Shown piece after piece: positions 1-12,624 of a stretch of DNA of 64,000 bases. The notes beneath the pieces were generated by a model. That model did not search any database, was not told the DNA's origin, and worked only from the letters and a program-made list of their open reading frames with translations. The first letter of the stretch is position 1; each line of letters opens with the position of its first letter. The position numbers and the translations under genes were made by a program. This DNA comes from Talpa occidentalis (lineage: Eukaryota; Chordata; Mammalia; Eulipotyphla; Talpidae), in assembly GCF_014898055.3 (NCBI RefSeq), contig NW_023601212.1:35204329-35268328 (forward strand), written 5' to 3'.

Positions 1-1429
1 TCCCACTTCATACATAGCAATTCATCTTCTGCTTAGTTTTGGAGAAAACATGAATAAATTATGATACAGTTCTTGAAACATGCTAGTCTTCTAGGAAGGC
101 ACAAACTATCCAAATAAACCCCTTAGACAAGTGTTACATGTGATAATCAAGAAGCAATATTTATTGAATATAAATAACATGGTCAATAAAGTATCAAATC
201 TGTGCCATTATAGGCCAGTAATTTTCAGAAATCCTTTCAAAATTACTTAACCCAACAGTACAAAGAGGAGAAAGAATCTGTCAGAGTGGATGGTGAGTCA
301 CAAATTTCAAGTCCTATCCTGTAACAAGGTCAATATTATATTCAAAATAAATACTTGAGACAAGATAGGGGAAAAGTCTCGCAAAGAAAAAGAGACTTTA
401 ATGAACCCAGGTGTACAGAGGAGGTGCATTTGAGACTCTGGTTACTGGGGACTGGCAGAAAGTAATGTCAGATGGACTGTCACAAAAGAATTTTCTTCAG
501 TCCACTAGTATTGAATTAGGTCATATTGCAATATTCACTGGTGCATTATCATATTAAGAGGACTGACATCTTACATGAGGTTAACTATTGTTTAACCCAT
601 CATTTCTCAAATTTGTTTGACCACAGACCATAATAGCCCTTGTTAGATGGTGTTCCATGAATTCATGTTAGGGAATGTCAAACTATATATGCTCAGAAGA
701 TTATAAAGGACTTGGAATTCAATAGTACAGTTGGGATATTTGCTTAACAGGCAAAGGTATTTGGTAGGAGATTTCAACGATCCAGTTTATATATTAAAAA
801 AACTCTTATGTGAGATGAACTGGAGGGATAAAAATCTTGAAAAAATCAGAACACTAAGAAAATAATTGGAAGAATCCTTTTTTGTTGTTGTTTTGGTAAT
901 CAATTGGATTAGGATGGTGATTTTGAAAGTGAAATATTAGAAAGAGGCACTAAAAATGTGGGCAAGATAAATGGTATAAAAACAAAAGTAGCAAAACAAG
1001 TTCGTGGAAAAGAAACAAGGAGACTAAAAAAAAAAAAAAAAAAAAGTGAAGTGAAACACTTACTGAGATGCTGTGCTGGTAAATACAATGATGACCAAAT
1101 TGGAATAAATGTGTTTCGACACAGATGGAAAACACACTTAGGCCGTGACACAGATTGACTCCAAATAATTACCTAGATTTTACTGCTGTTCTTGTTTGTT
1201 CACCTTTATGAATCCCAGTGATCAGCCTTGTTTTTTTGTTTTTTTTTAATGAAGACACACAGAATCATCCTCAAGAAGCAAAATGATTAAAATAATCTTA
1301 CAATTTTAGAGAAAAAATGCTCCAAAAGTGTCATGTTACATTCTCTCATAATATCAGAATTATCTGAAGTGCACATTAAAAACTCAAATTCATGGACAGG
1401 GACCCAAGAATCTGTCATTTAATTATTAC
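1..1429. other. AT-rich non-coding stretch
   Basis: I see no gene or recognisable repeat here. The only notable item is an A run near 1027-1045, which makes lysine or phenylalanine-rich chance frames on either strand. Confidence 0.6.
1027..1045. repeat. poly(A) tract
   Basis: An uninterrupted run of about 19 A. No TSD or retroelement body is visible next to it, so it is listed as a simple repeat. Confidence 0.8.
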
Positions 1430-1763
1430 CATTATTGATTTTTTTATTTTATTGACACAACACTGGTTTATAACATTTGCATATGATTTAGAGGCATGGC
1501 TCACACAGATGTATGTTACCACATCCCACTACCACCAATGCACCCCTAACCCTTCACCATAGTCCACTGTGCCCACTCTTCACTCTGCTCTCTCCCCTCA
1601 ACTTCTCCTCCCTTGTTATTGGTTTGTTTTTTAGCTGACCCTTTTTTAGTCACTCTATATTCCACATATAAGTGACAGTGCCCAGTATTTGTCTTCTCCC
1701 AACTTGTTTTGCTTAGTATGATCCCTTCCAGTTCCAACCAAGTTGCTGCAAATGGCAAGAGTT

Positions 1764-1783
1764 TATGTGTGTGTGTGTGTGTA

Positions 1784-1851
<68 letters not shown>
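1764..1851. repeat. (TG)n(TA)n microsatellite
   Basis: A compound dinucleotide repeat: TG units with two TATG interruptions, then about 12 TA units. It sits inside the old L1 ORF2 fragment. Confidence 0.95.
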
Positions 1852-1855
<4 letters not shown>

Positions 1856-2049
1856 TCCATGATGTATATGTACACATCATCCTAATCCACTCATCCACTC
1901 ACCTGTCTTTGGGCACTTAGTTTGTTTCCATAAACTAGCTATTTAACTAGTGCTGCAATGAATATAGGATTGCACAGATCCTTTCAAATTAGTGTTTCTT
2001 CAATCTTTTGGTAGATACCCAGGAGTGAAATTTTGGGATCATATTGTAG

Positions 2050-2152
2050 ATCTATATTTTATAGATATTTATATTTATATTTATTTTTTTAAAATAAATA
2101 TAATATTTATATTTATATTATTTTTATATATTTATATTTATCTATATTTTGA
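2050..2152. repeat. AT-rich low-complexity tract
   Basis: Irregular TATTTA and TTTATA units inside the L1 fragment, probably grown from an AT-rich stretch of L1. Confidence 0.7.
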
Positions 2153-2446
2153 GAAATCTCCATACAGTGTTGCATAGGGGCTGAGCCAGTGTACACTGCC
2201 ATTGTTGATTTTTAAGTGCATTAAAATCGAGAAGACCTGCAGGGCCAAAGCTAACTGCCTGAAGTTCTTATAGCTCCTATGAGGATGTACCTGACCAATG
2301 CCCAACAGCAGGGGGTTGATGGCAAGCAACAGCCCCAACTGCTGAGGTTGTTTTTGAGGCCATTCCTCTCTTCAGCAGCTCCTGATAAATGGCCACCATT
2401 GCAGAGATACTAAATAAGACCAATTTTGGGGGAAAAGAAGGGTACC

Positions 2447-2727
2447 GGGGCCTCCCTGGTGGCACAAGGGGTTAAGCACCACACTGTGAAGCAATCTGCA
2501 GCCACTGTAGCATGAATTCGATCCCCGGCTGGCCAGGGAGCAACCCACATGGCGAGGCAGACCTCTTCTGTCTTGCCTGCTGCTCCCCTCAGCAGTGTAT
2601 TTCAGTCAGTCTGCCTGTTCTGATCCCCACTCTGTCTCTGGTAAATCCTCTCACCAACACCCCCACCACATATCTGGCTGTAACTCCAGCTCTTACATGC
2701 ATTAATAAATAAATCTTTTAAAAACAG
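2447..2727 (+). mobile_element. tRNA-derived SINE, older subfamily
   Basis: The copy runs from a cctccctggtggcacaag head to an AAATAAATCTTTT tail. Its B box is attcgatcccc. A 13-bp TSD, aaagaagggtacc, flanks it exactly at 2434-2446 and 2728-2740. Confidence 0.93.
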
Positions 2728-2808
2728 AAAGAAGGGTACCTCTGAGGGTCCACTTTTCCTCACAGATACCCCAATGACTCTGCCAACCCATCCTTAGAAG
2801 ACCAGGGA

Positions 2809-3086
2809 TCAGTAGTACAGGGGCTAACAGTCTCAGCGCTATCAAGCTATTGCCAGCCACTACAGCAGGAGTTGGATTGCCAGGGACGGAGAGCTGACCC
2901 ACATGGCACAGCAGACCTCTCCTGTCTCACTGGCTACTCCCCTCAGCAGTGTATCTCAGTAGATCTGCTATTCTGCTTCCCACTCCATCTCTAGTGAATC
3001 CTCTCACCTCCCCCTGCCCCCGCACATCTGGTCTATACCCCAGTTCTTGTATTCATAAATAAATAAAAATAAGTCTTAAAAAAAAG
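2809..3086 (+). mobile_element. tRNA-derived SINE, older subfamily, diverged
   Basis: The head is badly eroded, but the cagacctctcctgtctcac core and the cagttcttgtattcataaat tail are clear. The 9-bp TSD is gaccaggga at 2800-2808 and 3087-3095. Confidence 0.85.
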
Positions 3087-3389
3087 GACCAGGGAGCCTA
3101 GCATGTTTCCAACCACCCCTTCTCTTTGTCTTTAGGTACTCTGAGGACTTTCCCGATCTTCCTGTTTTCCTCATATAGATATACTCCCTAATAGAGTGCT
3201 TGCATATTTAATTCCTGTTTGATCACCATTTCCTGGAAGACTCAGACTAACACCCTTGTTTGTAGTTTGAATAAACTATGATCAACACAGTGTCCTTATT
3301 GGCTAACAACACCTGCTGTATAGTCTCATAAAACAATGGATTGTTCTGGACTCATTGATATAGAACATGAAGTATAATTTTCTAATAAT
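3087..3389. other. non-coding stretch
   Basis: No repeat or coding signal recognised beyond the SINE TSD and an (AAT)n run at about 3381-3396. Confidence 0.5.
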
Positions 3390-3800
3390 AATAATAACAC
3401 TTTATTCTGTATATTAGTAAGAGCCAGGCCAGATGCTAAGTACTTCATATTCATTGTTATAATCAGTGGTGAACTGGTAGATAGCCCTCTAAATGAAGAA
3501 AAGAAACAGCATTTTAAATAGCTTTTGCCATTTCTATTGTGGTGTAACTACTCCCACCAGGGCTGGTTTCAAGATATTAGCAGGATTAACAACAGATTAG
3601 TGTTATTTTTGAATGTTTATCATCTGGCTCCTGAAAATTGGCAGGAGACTGCCTGAACATGCAATATTCATCTATAGTCCTCTTTATAATTTTTGAAGTA
3701 GGTTGTTCATCCCCATTCTATTGTAGACACTCAAAAAATTAGAGAAGTTACTCACTTTGCATAAATCAGTTTTGGGATTTGCACACAGGTCTGAAAGGCT
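3390..3800 (-). mobile_element. MIR fossil, minus strand, split
   Basis: Two blocks look like a reversed MIR: about 3400-3470 (ageing copy of the gccaggc..gctaagtactt part) and about 3690-3800 (tccccattcta..agaagttactcacttt..gcacacaggtctg). The roughly 200 bases between them do not look like MIR, so an insertion or a chance join is possible. Confidence 0.45.
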
Positions 3801-4451
3801 ATTAATATAACCATGCAGGTTTAGCCTAAGACTCTGGATTGCAAGTTTTATAGTAAGTGTAAACCAAATAATGGAGGGGGGGTCTTATTGAGAATGCTCA
3901 GACTTGTATCATTGAGCACATGATCAATTTGATGAGGCTGCATGTCCTGAACACACCTGGGTTCCCCTCACTGCATAACAGCTCAATGCCCTTCAGCTCC
4001 TGCTGCATTTCTATCAATAGGTAAACCAGCCTGCACTGTTTTTGTGAATCATACGTCAGGTACAAAGGCGTTCCCACACTTGTCATATCATGTATTACCT
4101 ATAAAATCACTTATAGACAGTGGTTTTCACTCTGCTCTGAACTCGGAATATCTAGGAAGAGTCTCAGATTAGCCCGGCATGTACAAATCCACCCTGGTTC
4201 GTTCAACTGCATATTATCTTAGAATAATAGAAAAATAAATTGGGGAAGTTACAAACTGAACAGAATTCCCCCAATGGAGTCTATAGCATTATTTGACATA
4301 GCAAAGAAATACATCCTTAAGTTGTTAACAAAGTAATGTGTAGTCATATGTTTATTTGAACAACATAACATTATTTATTTGAAAACCACAATTTTTTTAT
4401 AACAACATGACAATACACATAGGAACAATAATCTCTGGGTTATTAATTTTT

Positions 4452-4761
4452 TTTTAATTTTTTTAATAGAGGCATGCTTTATTTATTTATTTGTTGTTTG
4501 TTTGTTTTGTTTATGCATGCACTGGGTACAGTCAGAAGCATGGGAGGGTGAGAGAATTCACCAGAGCCAGAGCGGGGAGCAGAGCAGGCAGAAGAACCGA
4601 AGCACACTGCTGAGGGGAGCAGCGGGCAGCAGGAGAGGTCTGCGCGCCATGTGGGACCCTCCTCTGGTGGCCGGGTTGCAGCCGGGGATCTAACCGGCGG
4701 CGCAGAGGCTGCGGGCAGCTTCGCAACCCAGCGCTTAACCGCTGCTCCACTGGGGAGGCCC
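4452..4761 (-). mobile_element. tRNA-derived SINE, GC-rich subfamily, GCATGCC tail
   Basis: Minus-strand copy ending in ggggaggcc at 4760. On its own strand the tail is AAACAAAC then AAATAAAGCATGCCTCTATTAAA, the same rare tail as the copies near 22.2 and 28.4 kb. A TSD of about 19 bp, ctctgggttattaattttt, occurs at 4433-4451 and 4762-4780. Confidence 0.95.
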
Positions 4762-4780
4762 CTCTGGGTTATTAATTTTT

Positions 4781-5938
4781 GTCATTCTTAGATTATATCT
4801 GAATTTTATGCATCTTGACAAAAATCGAAGTCACTGATTTATTCTTGGCTGAGCCCAGTTTTGAGGGTGAATTGGTGAGCATCCAGGGTTAAACTCTTGA
4901 GCAACTACCATAGATACCAAACCTTCTAATGCAAACATATATATTACAGATATTGCAGGTGTATTTAGTTTAAGGCTTCCATTTTACACTGACCTTCATA
5001 CTTATGGTTAACACCAGCTCCTTGCAACTGATCAGTCTGAGACCAATCTGAGACCCTTCCTGATCAGACAAAGCTCCATTTGCTCTTCCTTATTCCCTCC
5101 TGAGGAATGGGCGGGTGGGAGTTTGACACAAAATAAGAAACAGGTGACTCTAAGCTGAGTTCCTTCTTACCTGGATTTTTTCTTAGTTCTGCATAATATG
5201 CTTGGTCTTTCAGTCAACCCATATGTATTTTATCCTATATAAAAGAAACTGAGTCTTTTCCATAGAGGAGATGGGATTTCAATGCATATTTAAATTGAGA
5301 ATAACAAAATATTTAAACAAAGATATAATGTGATTTGTACACACGAGAGATACACATAAACAGAAATCTAAGCTAAAGAGCTTCTTAAATATTAATGTAA
5401 TGGATTTCAACACTTAATAAGATGTGTCAAAATTTTTAAGAATCAGAAAAAATGGCTATGGCATTCAAATGCAAAAAGCAATTCTGTAAAAAGGCTTTTC
5501 TTCAGATTATTTTTGGCCAATGATGAGAGAGACTAGTTCTTGGAAATATTTAAATAAATAATAAAGCTGCAATAATAAAAGCAGCATGCTACCAGCCAGG
5601 AATAGATTATCATCAATGGAACAGAATTGGCAGTTCAGAAATAGAACTAGAATCACATAGAGAATGAGCTTATGATGAAATGGACACTTAAAATATGTGG
5701 AAAAAGATAGATTATTCAATAAGTCATTTGTGACAGCCATTTGAGAAGAAAATAATACTGAATCCTTGCTCTCCTTTCCTAGGTTCAAAATGAACTTCAG
5801 ATGAAAAAAAATTTAAATAGTAAAAAATACGAGGCCAAAAGTATTAGATAATAATAAGGACAATTTACATTTTCAGATAATTTGGGAAAAATTGAAACAC
5901 CAGAAGGTGCAAAGTTTAGAAACATGGATTCTTTTCAA
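4781..5938. other. AT-rich non-coding stretch
   Basis: No repeat recognised. Short frames here (such as one on the minus strand at 5507-5788) have no recognisable protein features. Confidence 0.5.
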
Positions 5939-5950
5939 AAAGTTTATTTA

Positions 5951-6202
5951 GAGGCCTCCATGATGGCCTAGGAGTTAAGGCTCATTGCTATAATCTCCAC
6001 AGCCTGAATTTGACTCCGGCCAGGGAGCTACCCCACATGGGGCAGCAGACCTCTTCTGTCTCGCCTACTGCTGCCTTCAGCAGTGTATTTCAGTAGATCC
6101 TCCTGTTCTGTTCCCCACTCTGTCTCTGGTGAATCCTTTCACCCCCCACATCTATGGCCTGTACCCCAGTTCTTCTATGTAAAAATAAATTTTAAAAATA
6201 AG
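5951..6202 (+). mobile_element. tRNA-derived SINE, older subfamily
   Basis: Degenerate head and core (ggccagggagctaccccaca, cagcagacctcttctgtctc) and a weak tail. The TSD is short: aaagttta at 5939-5946 and 6203-6210. Confidence 0.85.
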
Positions 6203-6210
6203 AAAGTTTA

Positions 6211-8479
6211 AACAAATATCTGGTGACTAAGAAATCAATAATAAAGAGATAGGGAGAGGGGAGGGTTGAAATGGTTTCTTTTGACCCTTAGTTTGAATTA
6301 ATAATGCTCCCACATATGATGCTAGGGTAAATCCAAACAGTTTGAGCACATAAGTAGACACATGGGTTGTCTCTTTTCTCTGAATTGCACACTGGGGGCC
6401 ATCTGTGACACTCTTCTCTCTAGGATCATCTGCTTAAGCAAACAGGGATTAACCTATGACATGAACTAGTAACCTGAAATACCTCATATGGAATTGAGGC
6501 CATCTTACCATACATTTTGCTCACTTAATTATTTTGTCTCAGTATCTTACCAATTTATAGAAGCATGCTGTTCCACAGTTCTAAAACAAAGATATACTTG
6601 CCATTTTCATAACCAAAAAGGCACCTTATTGCTTTAAATAATATATTCACAGAAATTTTAAACTGGAACAATAATTATACTAATTTTTTTGTGAGTAAAC
6701 TGTATGTTAGGGGCTCCAACTGGGGGAGCTGATAATTTATTGCCGAATCCTCAATCATACAAAATGCCAATTTGGGCAGTCTCTCTTATCTTCAGTCTCT
6801 CTCCTATAGATGGATATAATAGAATCTGCAAACTTATTTGGTTTTATGATCATTACATATAATACCTGTTAGGCACATACCATACTATTTAACTTTGAAG
6901 AATCCCTCAATACATACTAAATATTGGTTTGTTTTTCATTATCAACTTCCAAGCAAAAATCACCCAATCACTGAAAATATATTAGTGTAAAATTATTGGC
7001 ATCTGTGAAAGGATATGATGGTGAGACCCATTGTATAGAGAACTAACTTTCAAATTATTTGCTCACTGCACAGTTGGGTGCTCATGATCTTCTGTCTCAC
7101 TTCCCAATGGAGGACAGTATTTTTACCTTACTTTAAATTAATCAATAGTATTTTAAATTGGACAGTATTTTAAATTAATTGGCAGTATTTTTACCATTAA
7201 TCGGATTGCCTTTTCTTAGAAAGATCTGAAAACAGTGACACTTCTCAATTGACAATTGAAGTCACAGTAAATGAGAATCCATTAAATACAACAATGCCTT
7301 TTTGTGTAGACATGAATAAATAGTTTTGTTTAATTAAATATGATTTGATTTATAAACTTCAAGGTTGAAAAACCACTGTCTTGTGATGGCTGTTGACTGA
7401 TGCCTAAATGCATGAGCTACCATTTCAACGTGCACCATTTGAAGATAATTTCTATACTATAGAAACTCAGATTTGCTGGTTTCATTCAGGGAAATGAGTT
7501 TAAGACATAAGACATGTATCGAAACTCTCCCCATGTCCCTCATTCTCACATCTGTCTTTTCTTACGTACTTCTTCACTATTCTCAGTTTTGACCAATCAG
7601 TTTGAGATCCATGAATTTCTCTTGCTTTTTAATTTGTGTGTTTGTTTACATTCCTGACACTGAGATGGTACAAGGAATCCCATGACAATATGATCACATT
7701 CCTTATACTTTCTCTCAGAGGAATCATTGAAATCTTGAGAGAGCTATTATAACTCAGGTTGAGTTTCATAAAATTTACTGACAGCTTGTAGGATCCTGAG
7801 CAACAATGCTAAGAGTATGAGATACATTGTAGTTCCAGCCTTCTTGTGCTCACCTGCTTAGTTTCTTCCTGAAAGCATGTTTTTGTTTTGTTTTGTTTTT
7901 TTAACCTGTGTCTCATTTCTCTTCACAAACTGATGTTTTCAAAAATTAACCACCATATTTCCTTATCAGGGATGGTTACATAAATTGTGGGCCCGGTGAA
8001 TTATTAAAAGGTGAGCCCCTTATCCAAAACACAGAAACAAGTGTTTCCTTCCTTTTCAGTTTCTCTGGATTAGGCATGCTGTTTTTCACTTGCTACTGAA
8101 TATCCTAAGTAAAGAAAAAGTATTTTTTATTAGCATGGAATTTATTGTTCATCTTTATATTGTTCAATGGCAGTTTTAAAAGCAAATATACCAGTTTTAA
8201 AATGCCAACTGCTATGTGGAATCACTGAAATTGCTGAATTTGTATTTTGTAGTTCATCATGCATATGTCTTTCTCTCTTTAAAAACCAGTGAACTCTGCA
8301 CCCAGCTATCTCATCTGTTCTCAATTTTACATACATTCTACCCACACTCTACTGTCAGCTTACTGATGAGTGAGAATAAATGAAATAGAAAAGAAACTGG
8401 TTATCCTTTCCCTTTTATTTTCTTACTCAGCATAACTGATTACCTAATATAAGGGAATAAAACCACTAAGAAAGGAGAT
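6211..8479. other. AT-rich non-coding stretch
   Basis: More than 2 kb with no gene and no repeat I can name. Around 7127-7195 there are imperfect direct repeats of a cagtattttaaattaat motif. Confidence 0.5.
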
Positions 8480-8860
8480 AATATTGTACTTCAGTCATTG
8501 AAGTTATGCCACTGAGCATGAATGGAGCTGGAAGGGATTAAGCTGAGGACAATAAGTTGGGAGGAGAAAAGAAGTTCCTGATTGTGTCCCTTACACGTGG
8601 AATAGAGAGTAGGAATAGAGAGTAAACAAAACAAAGGGTAAGACAAAGACAAACTTTAAAACCTTCCTGAACACTAACTGTAGACTGAGTCATCCAGAGG
8701 CGAAGTGGCAGGAGAGGTGTGAGAACAGGGTGAGAGAGCACAGTTGACTATGGGGGAGAATTATGGTGGTTGGTGTTGGGAGCACTAAGGTGACTGCACA
8801 TGAGGGAGGAAATACTATATTCTAAAACTCTAACAAGGATGTAAACCAAGGGTACTTCAA
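8480..8860 (+). mobile_element. possible old L1 3' end, plus strand
   Basis: The segment starting gcatgaatggagctggaagg resembles the last codons of L1 ORF2 (the HMDGAGRD-type region), followed by L1-like 3' UTR with ggtgactgcacatgaggg. It is diverged, and its boundaries are approximate. Confidence 0.45.
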
Positions 8861-9469
8861 TAAAAAATATATTAAAGGAAAATACATACACATAAAAAAA
8901 AAAAAACAAAAAAAACAGAAAGCCAAATTATGCCACTGTTCCTTTTCAATTTAGCAGCAGCAAGTCCTGGTTCCAGTGGAAAATAGAGCCTCAGGAGCTG
9001 TTAGAGCCTTAATTTCCTCAAATCACAGACATAACATTCAATTTGTTTCCCCTTTAAGTGTCACTGAAGTCCAGCCACAGGAATGCTCTCCTCATGGGAT
9101 ATCTCCCCTGGTATATGGGAATGAGGGGGCAAGAAAGAGTGACACATGTATTATGTATTTCTCCTCTGCTGTGCATGTTCTCCACTGCCCATCAGACTTC
9201 GCTTACAGAATATAAGTTAAAAGATAAAACTGTAATGAATTTCAAGGCAGCAATAGAAAAACGTTAAACCAGAGTCCTCCTTAATACAAGGTCTTGAGTG
9301 ACTGCCCGGGTGACCCACCCATGATGACAGAGATCGTCTCTTACTCACCTTTCATAATTTAGCCCAGTTAAAGCTGTGTGAATCCCAGAATTACCCTCAT
9401 TTCTTTATTTCTATATTAATACATATGTGCTACTATACAAACATTAGCCCCTCGTATGGTTGACTAGTA
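8861..9469. other. non-coding stretch
   Basis: Holds an A-rich tract at 8895-8919. Short overlapping plus-strand frames near 8976-9267 have no recognisable protein features. Confidence 0.5.
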
Positions 9470-9590
9470 TTTTACTTATTTGCTGCTTCATCCTTGAATT
9501 AGATACTCATATTTCTATCCTAATGTTGACATTGCAGAAATTATTTAGCACATTGTAGATGCTTAAAAATATTGCATGAATGAAAAGCTG
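9470..9590 (+). mobile_element. possible L2 3' end fossil
   Basis: The stretch ending tagcacattgtagatgctta and then tgcatgaatgaaa resembles the L2 3' terminus (cacatagtaggtgctcaataaa..gaatgaatga type). Confidence 0.4.
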
Positions 9591-9644
9591 TAGAGATGAA
9601 AGCATTGATGACGTTTTAAAGTAAACAGAACATCTTCCTTCTTT

Positions 9645-10925
9645 CCTCCCAATTTTACTGAGATATAATCGGCATACCACTCTGTATGTTTAAGATATAC
9701 AGCCTGATGACTGCACATAGATACGCTATGAAATGTTTATCACTATAAGTTTAGTTAACATCCATCTCCTCATATAGTCACACAAAATATGTTTCCCTCA
9801 TGATGAGAACTTTTAGGATTTATTCCTTTTTCCTTAATATTGCTTCAGTATGACTTACCACACAAAGTTATTTGAAAAAATTGCAACATTTATCTTAATG
9901 TTTACATTAGATCTCTAAGAGAAAATTCTTTTTTTCCCTCTTCCTTTGCTTATACTCCTGTAACCCTTGCTGCTTCCTTTGCCTCTGAACCTCAGAAGCC
10001 TGATTTTGTTCATTGGAATTTGCTAGTTTTTTAAATATTTTTACTCTCTCAAATCAATTGCTACATAAATATCCATTGTTTGCTGTTATCGTTCTGACTT
10101 ACTTTCCTACACATAAATCTCTTGAACTTTTTCTCTTTTGCTGTAAATGACTGAAAAGTATTTTCCCTTATGACTGAAAAGTATTCCATTGTGTGGATAC
10201 ACCACATCTTTTCTCCATTTTGTGGTTGTGACTCCTTTATTACATATTAAATTATGATACTGGGTCTCCCAGTTGGCACAATATGTTAAGCAAAGCACTA
10301 TGAAGCAATCCACAGCCTCTGCAGCATGAGTTCAATCCCCGGGCTGCCAGGGAGCAAACCACATGGCGCAGCAGACCTCTCCTGTCTCACCCACTACTCC
10401 CCTCGTCAATGTACTTTGGTCAGTCTGCCTGTTCTGTTCCCCTGATGAATCCTCTCACCCCCTGCATCTTTGGCCTGTACCCTAGCTATTGTATCTGTAA
10501 ATAAATAAATCTTTAAAAAAATGAATAAATAAATAAATGAATAAATAATGATATTCCTACATTTATTTCTGTATTGATGTTGTAACCCACCACTTTTCTG
10601 TATTCATTTACTGTTTCTATTTTTTTTTTTTTGATGGAGTCTTAAGGTTTTTCTGTATACCATATAATGTCATTGGCAAATAACGGTAATTTTTCTTATT
10701 TTTCAATTGGAATTCCTTATTTTTCAATTGGAATTTAAAGTTATAAATTTCTAGAATAAATCCCACTTGATTATGACATAGAATCCTTGTCATATATTGG
10801 TGAATTCTATTTGCTGGTGTTGTGTTGAAGATTTTCACATCAATGTTTATCAGAGATACTGGTCTATAGTTTTCTCATTCTGTTTTTGGTTTTGTTTAGG
10901 GTAATGTTGGCACAATAAAATGTAT
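9645..10925 (-). mobile_element. L1M fragment, minus strand, split by a SINE
   Basis: 9645-9900 matches an L1M 3' UTR in reverse (attttactgagatataat, cactataagtttagttaaca). 9900-10250 matches the ORF2 end, including attccattgtgtggatacac. 10555-10920 matches ORF2 near the reverse transcriptase end (tcagagatactggtctatag). The SINE at 10260 splits the body, and the SINE at 10932 sits at its right edge. Reading frame lost. Confidence 0.7.
10260..10541 (+). mobile_element. tRNA-derived SINE, older subfamily, nested in L1
   Basis: Head tgggtctcccagttggcaca, B box gttcaatcccc, tail AAATAAATCTTTAAA followed by a further (AAATGAATAAAT) run. TSD aaattatgata/aaataatgata at 10249-10259 and 10542-10552. 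Confidence 0.9.
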
Positions 10926-10931
10926 GAGGGG

Positions 10932-11206
10932 TCCCCGGTGGTGGCGTAGCGGTTGAGCGCCGGGTTGCGAAGCTGCCCGCAGCCTCTGCAGCACCAGTTC
11001 GATCCCCGGCTGCTCCCCAACCACCGGAGGAGGGTCCCACATGGTGCGCAGACCTCTCCTGCTGCCCACTGCTCCCTTCAGCAATGTGCTTCGGTCCTTC
11101 TGCCTGCTCTGCTCCCCGCTCTGACTCTGGTGAATTCTCTCACCCTCTCGCTCTTCTGACTTTACCAGTGCTTGTATAAATAAATAAATAAAAATAAATC
11201 TTTAAA
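10932..11206 (+). mobile_element. tRNA-derived SINE, GC-rich subfamily
   Basis: Well-preserved copy: A box tggcgtagcgg, B box agttcgatccccgg, body ending in AAATAAATCTTTAAAA with PAS-like AATAAA and terminator TCTTT. TSD of 15 bp, aaaatgtatgagggg, at 10917-10931 and 11207-11221, exact. Confidence 0.96.
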
Positions 11207-11221
11207 AAAATGTATGAGGGG

Positions 11222-12624
11222 AATTACTTACTGTATTATAGATGCATAAAAGTATTGAGTGAATGAATAGCCATGATAGAGAATTAATGATGCCTTAATG
11301 ACATAATAAAGCATAAGATATTATCTTGGGTATATTTTTATAACTGTAAAATGAAAATTGTAAAAATGACAATGTCAAGGTGGCAGGAAATGTATTTATG
11401 TACTGCTGAGTACTTTTAGTATGCTGAAAACATTGTATGAAAGTGGTTGTCTTGTGAAATTACAATTCCAGTAGGCAAAAAGTCCTTGATTAATTTATTT
11501 GTTCATATGGACTTACAAATACCTATTGTATACTCAATAAAGTTCCTTGTACTTAGGGGATATCAGTGAACATAATAGATTAAATTCTCAGTTCTTAAAG
11601 AACTTACATTCCAGATTATAAGTTATTTTTTTTTTCTTATTCTCTAACTGCGTTTTGTGGTGTTTGACATGAGGAGAGTTTACTCCTCTGGATTTCATAT
11701 TCCTTCAAAGAAGTGAAAATTCCATTTTCATGATTTTTTTTTTATTTTAACACAGTTCTGACCATTTAGTAAATATTTGGTTGAATAATTTTACTTTTGT
11801 TAATAGAAAGTAATTCCATATTTATAGAGAAAGCTAATTTTGCATATTATGGTTAATCATATAATGATAATCATTAATAGTAACTTTTTATAGTTAAACA
11901 AAATGAAATTTTGAAGTATTATCTGGTGGTCTGCATGATAGAGATGTCTTTATATAGTTAGTTCTTACAGTTGTTTGATGAAACAAATATTTTCCCCTAT
12001 TTAGTCATCAGGCTTTTGAAGGCTAGTTTAATTGTCTCAGCATATGGATTTTCTTTAAATGACAGAACTAGACTTAAAATCCATGTATTTCTTAGTCTAG
12101 AAGACATGTTGTTGGCCAAAGTACTATTATTACTGACCAATGAGGAAGTGGTTGACTGGGGCAGGAGTTGAAGCCAGTTGTCTACAGCTCAAATATTTAT
12201 TCATTAGCCGCTAGGTATTGTAAAATGGTTCATTTTAACTGGTAACTTCATGGAACAGACAATAATTTTAATGCCCCTCACTCTGAATGTTGTCAGAATA
12301 CTTACTTAGCTAGAGAGATAGATACACATATACATATAACCGCAAAAAAAAAAAAAAAACATTTATTGAAAGACTCCTCATATCACCAATTCTTGTCTAT
12401 TGCAAATGCAGTCAATGTCAAAACCCCAGGGGCCCAGTGTGGTGCTTAAAGTCCCACAGATGGGAAGGTAATGAAACCGCAGCACAGAAGGCGCACAGCA
12501 TTCAGCAGTCACTGTAGTGAGTCATGCCCATGCATCTGTGCATTGCTACACTTGTGAGATTTCTGCATGTGGACATTTCAATGTCTTGTCTTCCACTGGA
12601 AAAAACTTGACAGAAACTTGACAG
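11222..12624. other. non-coding stretch with possible old repeat traces
   Basis: At 11480-11615 a segment (aaatacctattgtatactca..ctcagttcttaaagaactta..cattccag) resembles a very old interspersed repeat of the L2/MIR era, also seen near 19.3 kb. An A tract lies at 12343-12359. No gene recognised. Confidence 0.4.

Larger units (their letters stand above)
1430..2215 (-). mobile_element. L1 3' end and ORF2 C-terminus, old, minus strand
   Basis: Read on the minus strand, this matches the end of L1 ORF2 and an old type of 3' UTR. The parts matching the ORF2 tail (the segment ending in the TMEYY and FAATW region) lie around 1700-2200 and are full of stops and gaps. A TG/TA microsatellite has expanded inside the former coding sequence. 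The 5' end is truncated near 2215. No clean TSD was found. Confidence 0.7.

Noticed and set aside
1546..1898. Minus-strand frames with long HTHTHT and YIYIYI stretches
   Set aside because: They are translations of a TG/TA microsatellite inside an old L1.
7980..8035. Possible DNA transposon (hAT-like) trace around gtgggcccggtgaattatta
   Set aside because: Too short and diverged; no terminal repeats or 8-bp TSD seen.
12421..12500. Head-like ggggcccagtgtggtgctta as another SINE
   Set aside because: No B box, core or tail follows.
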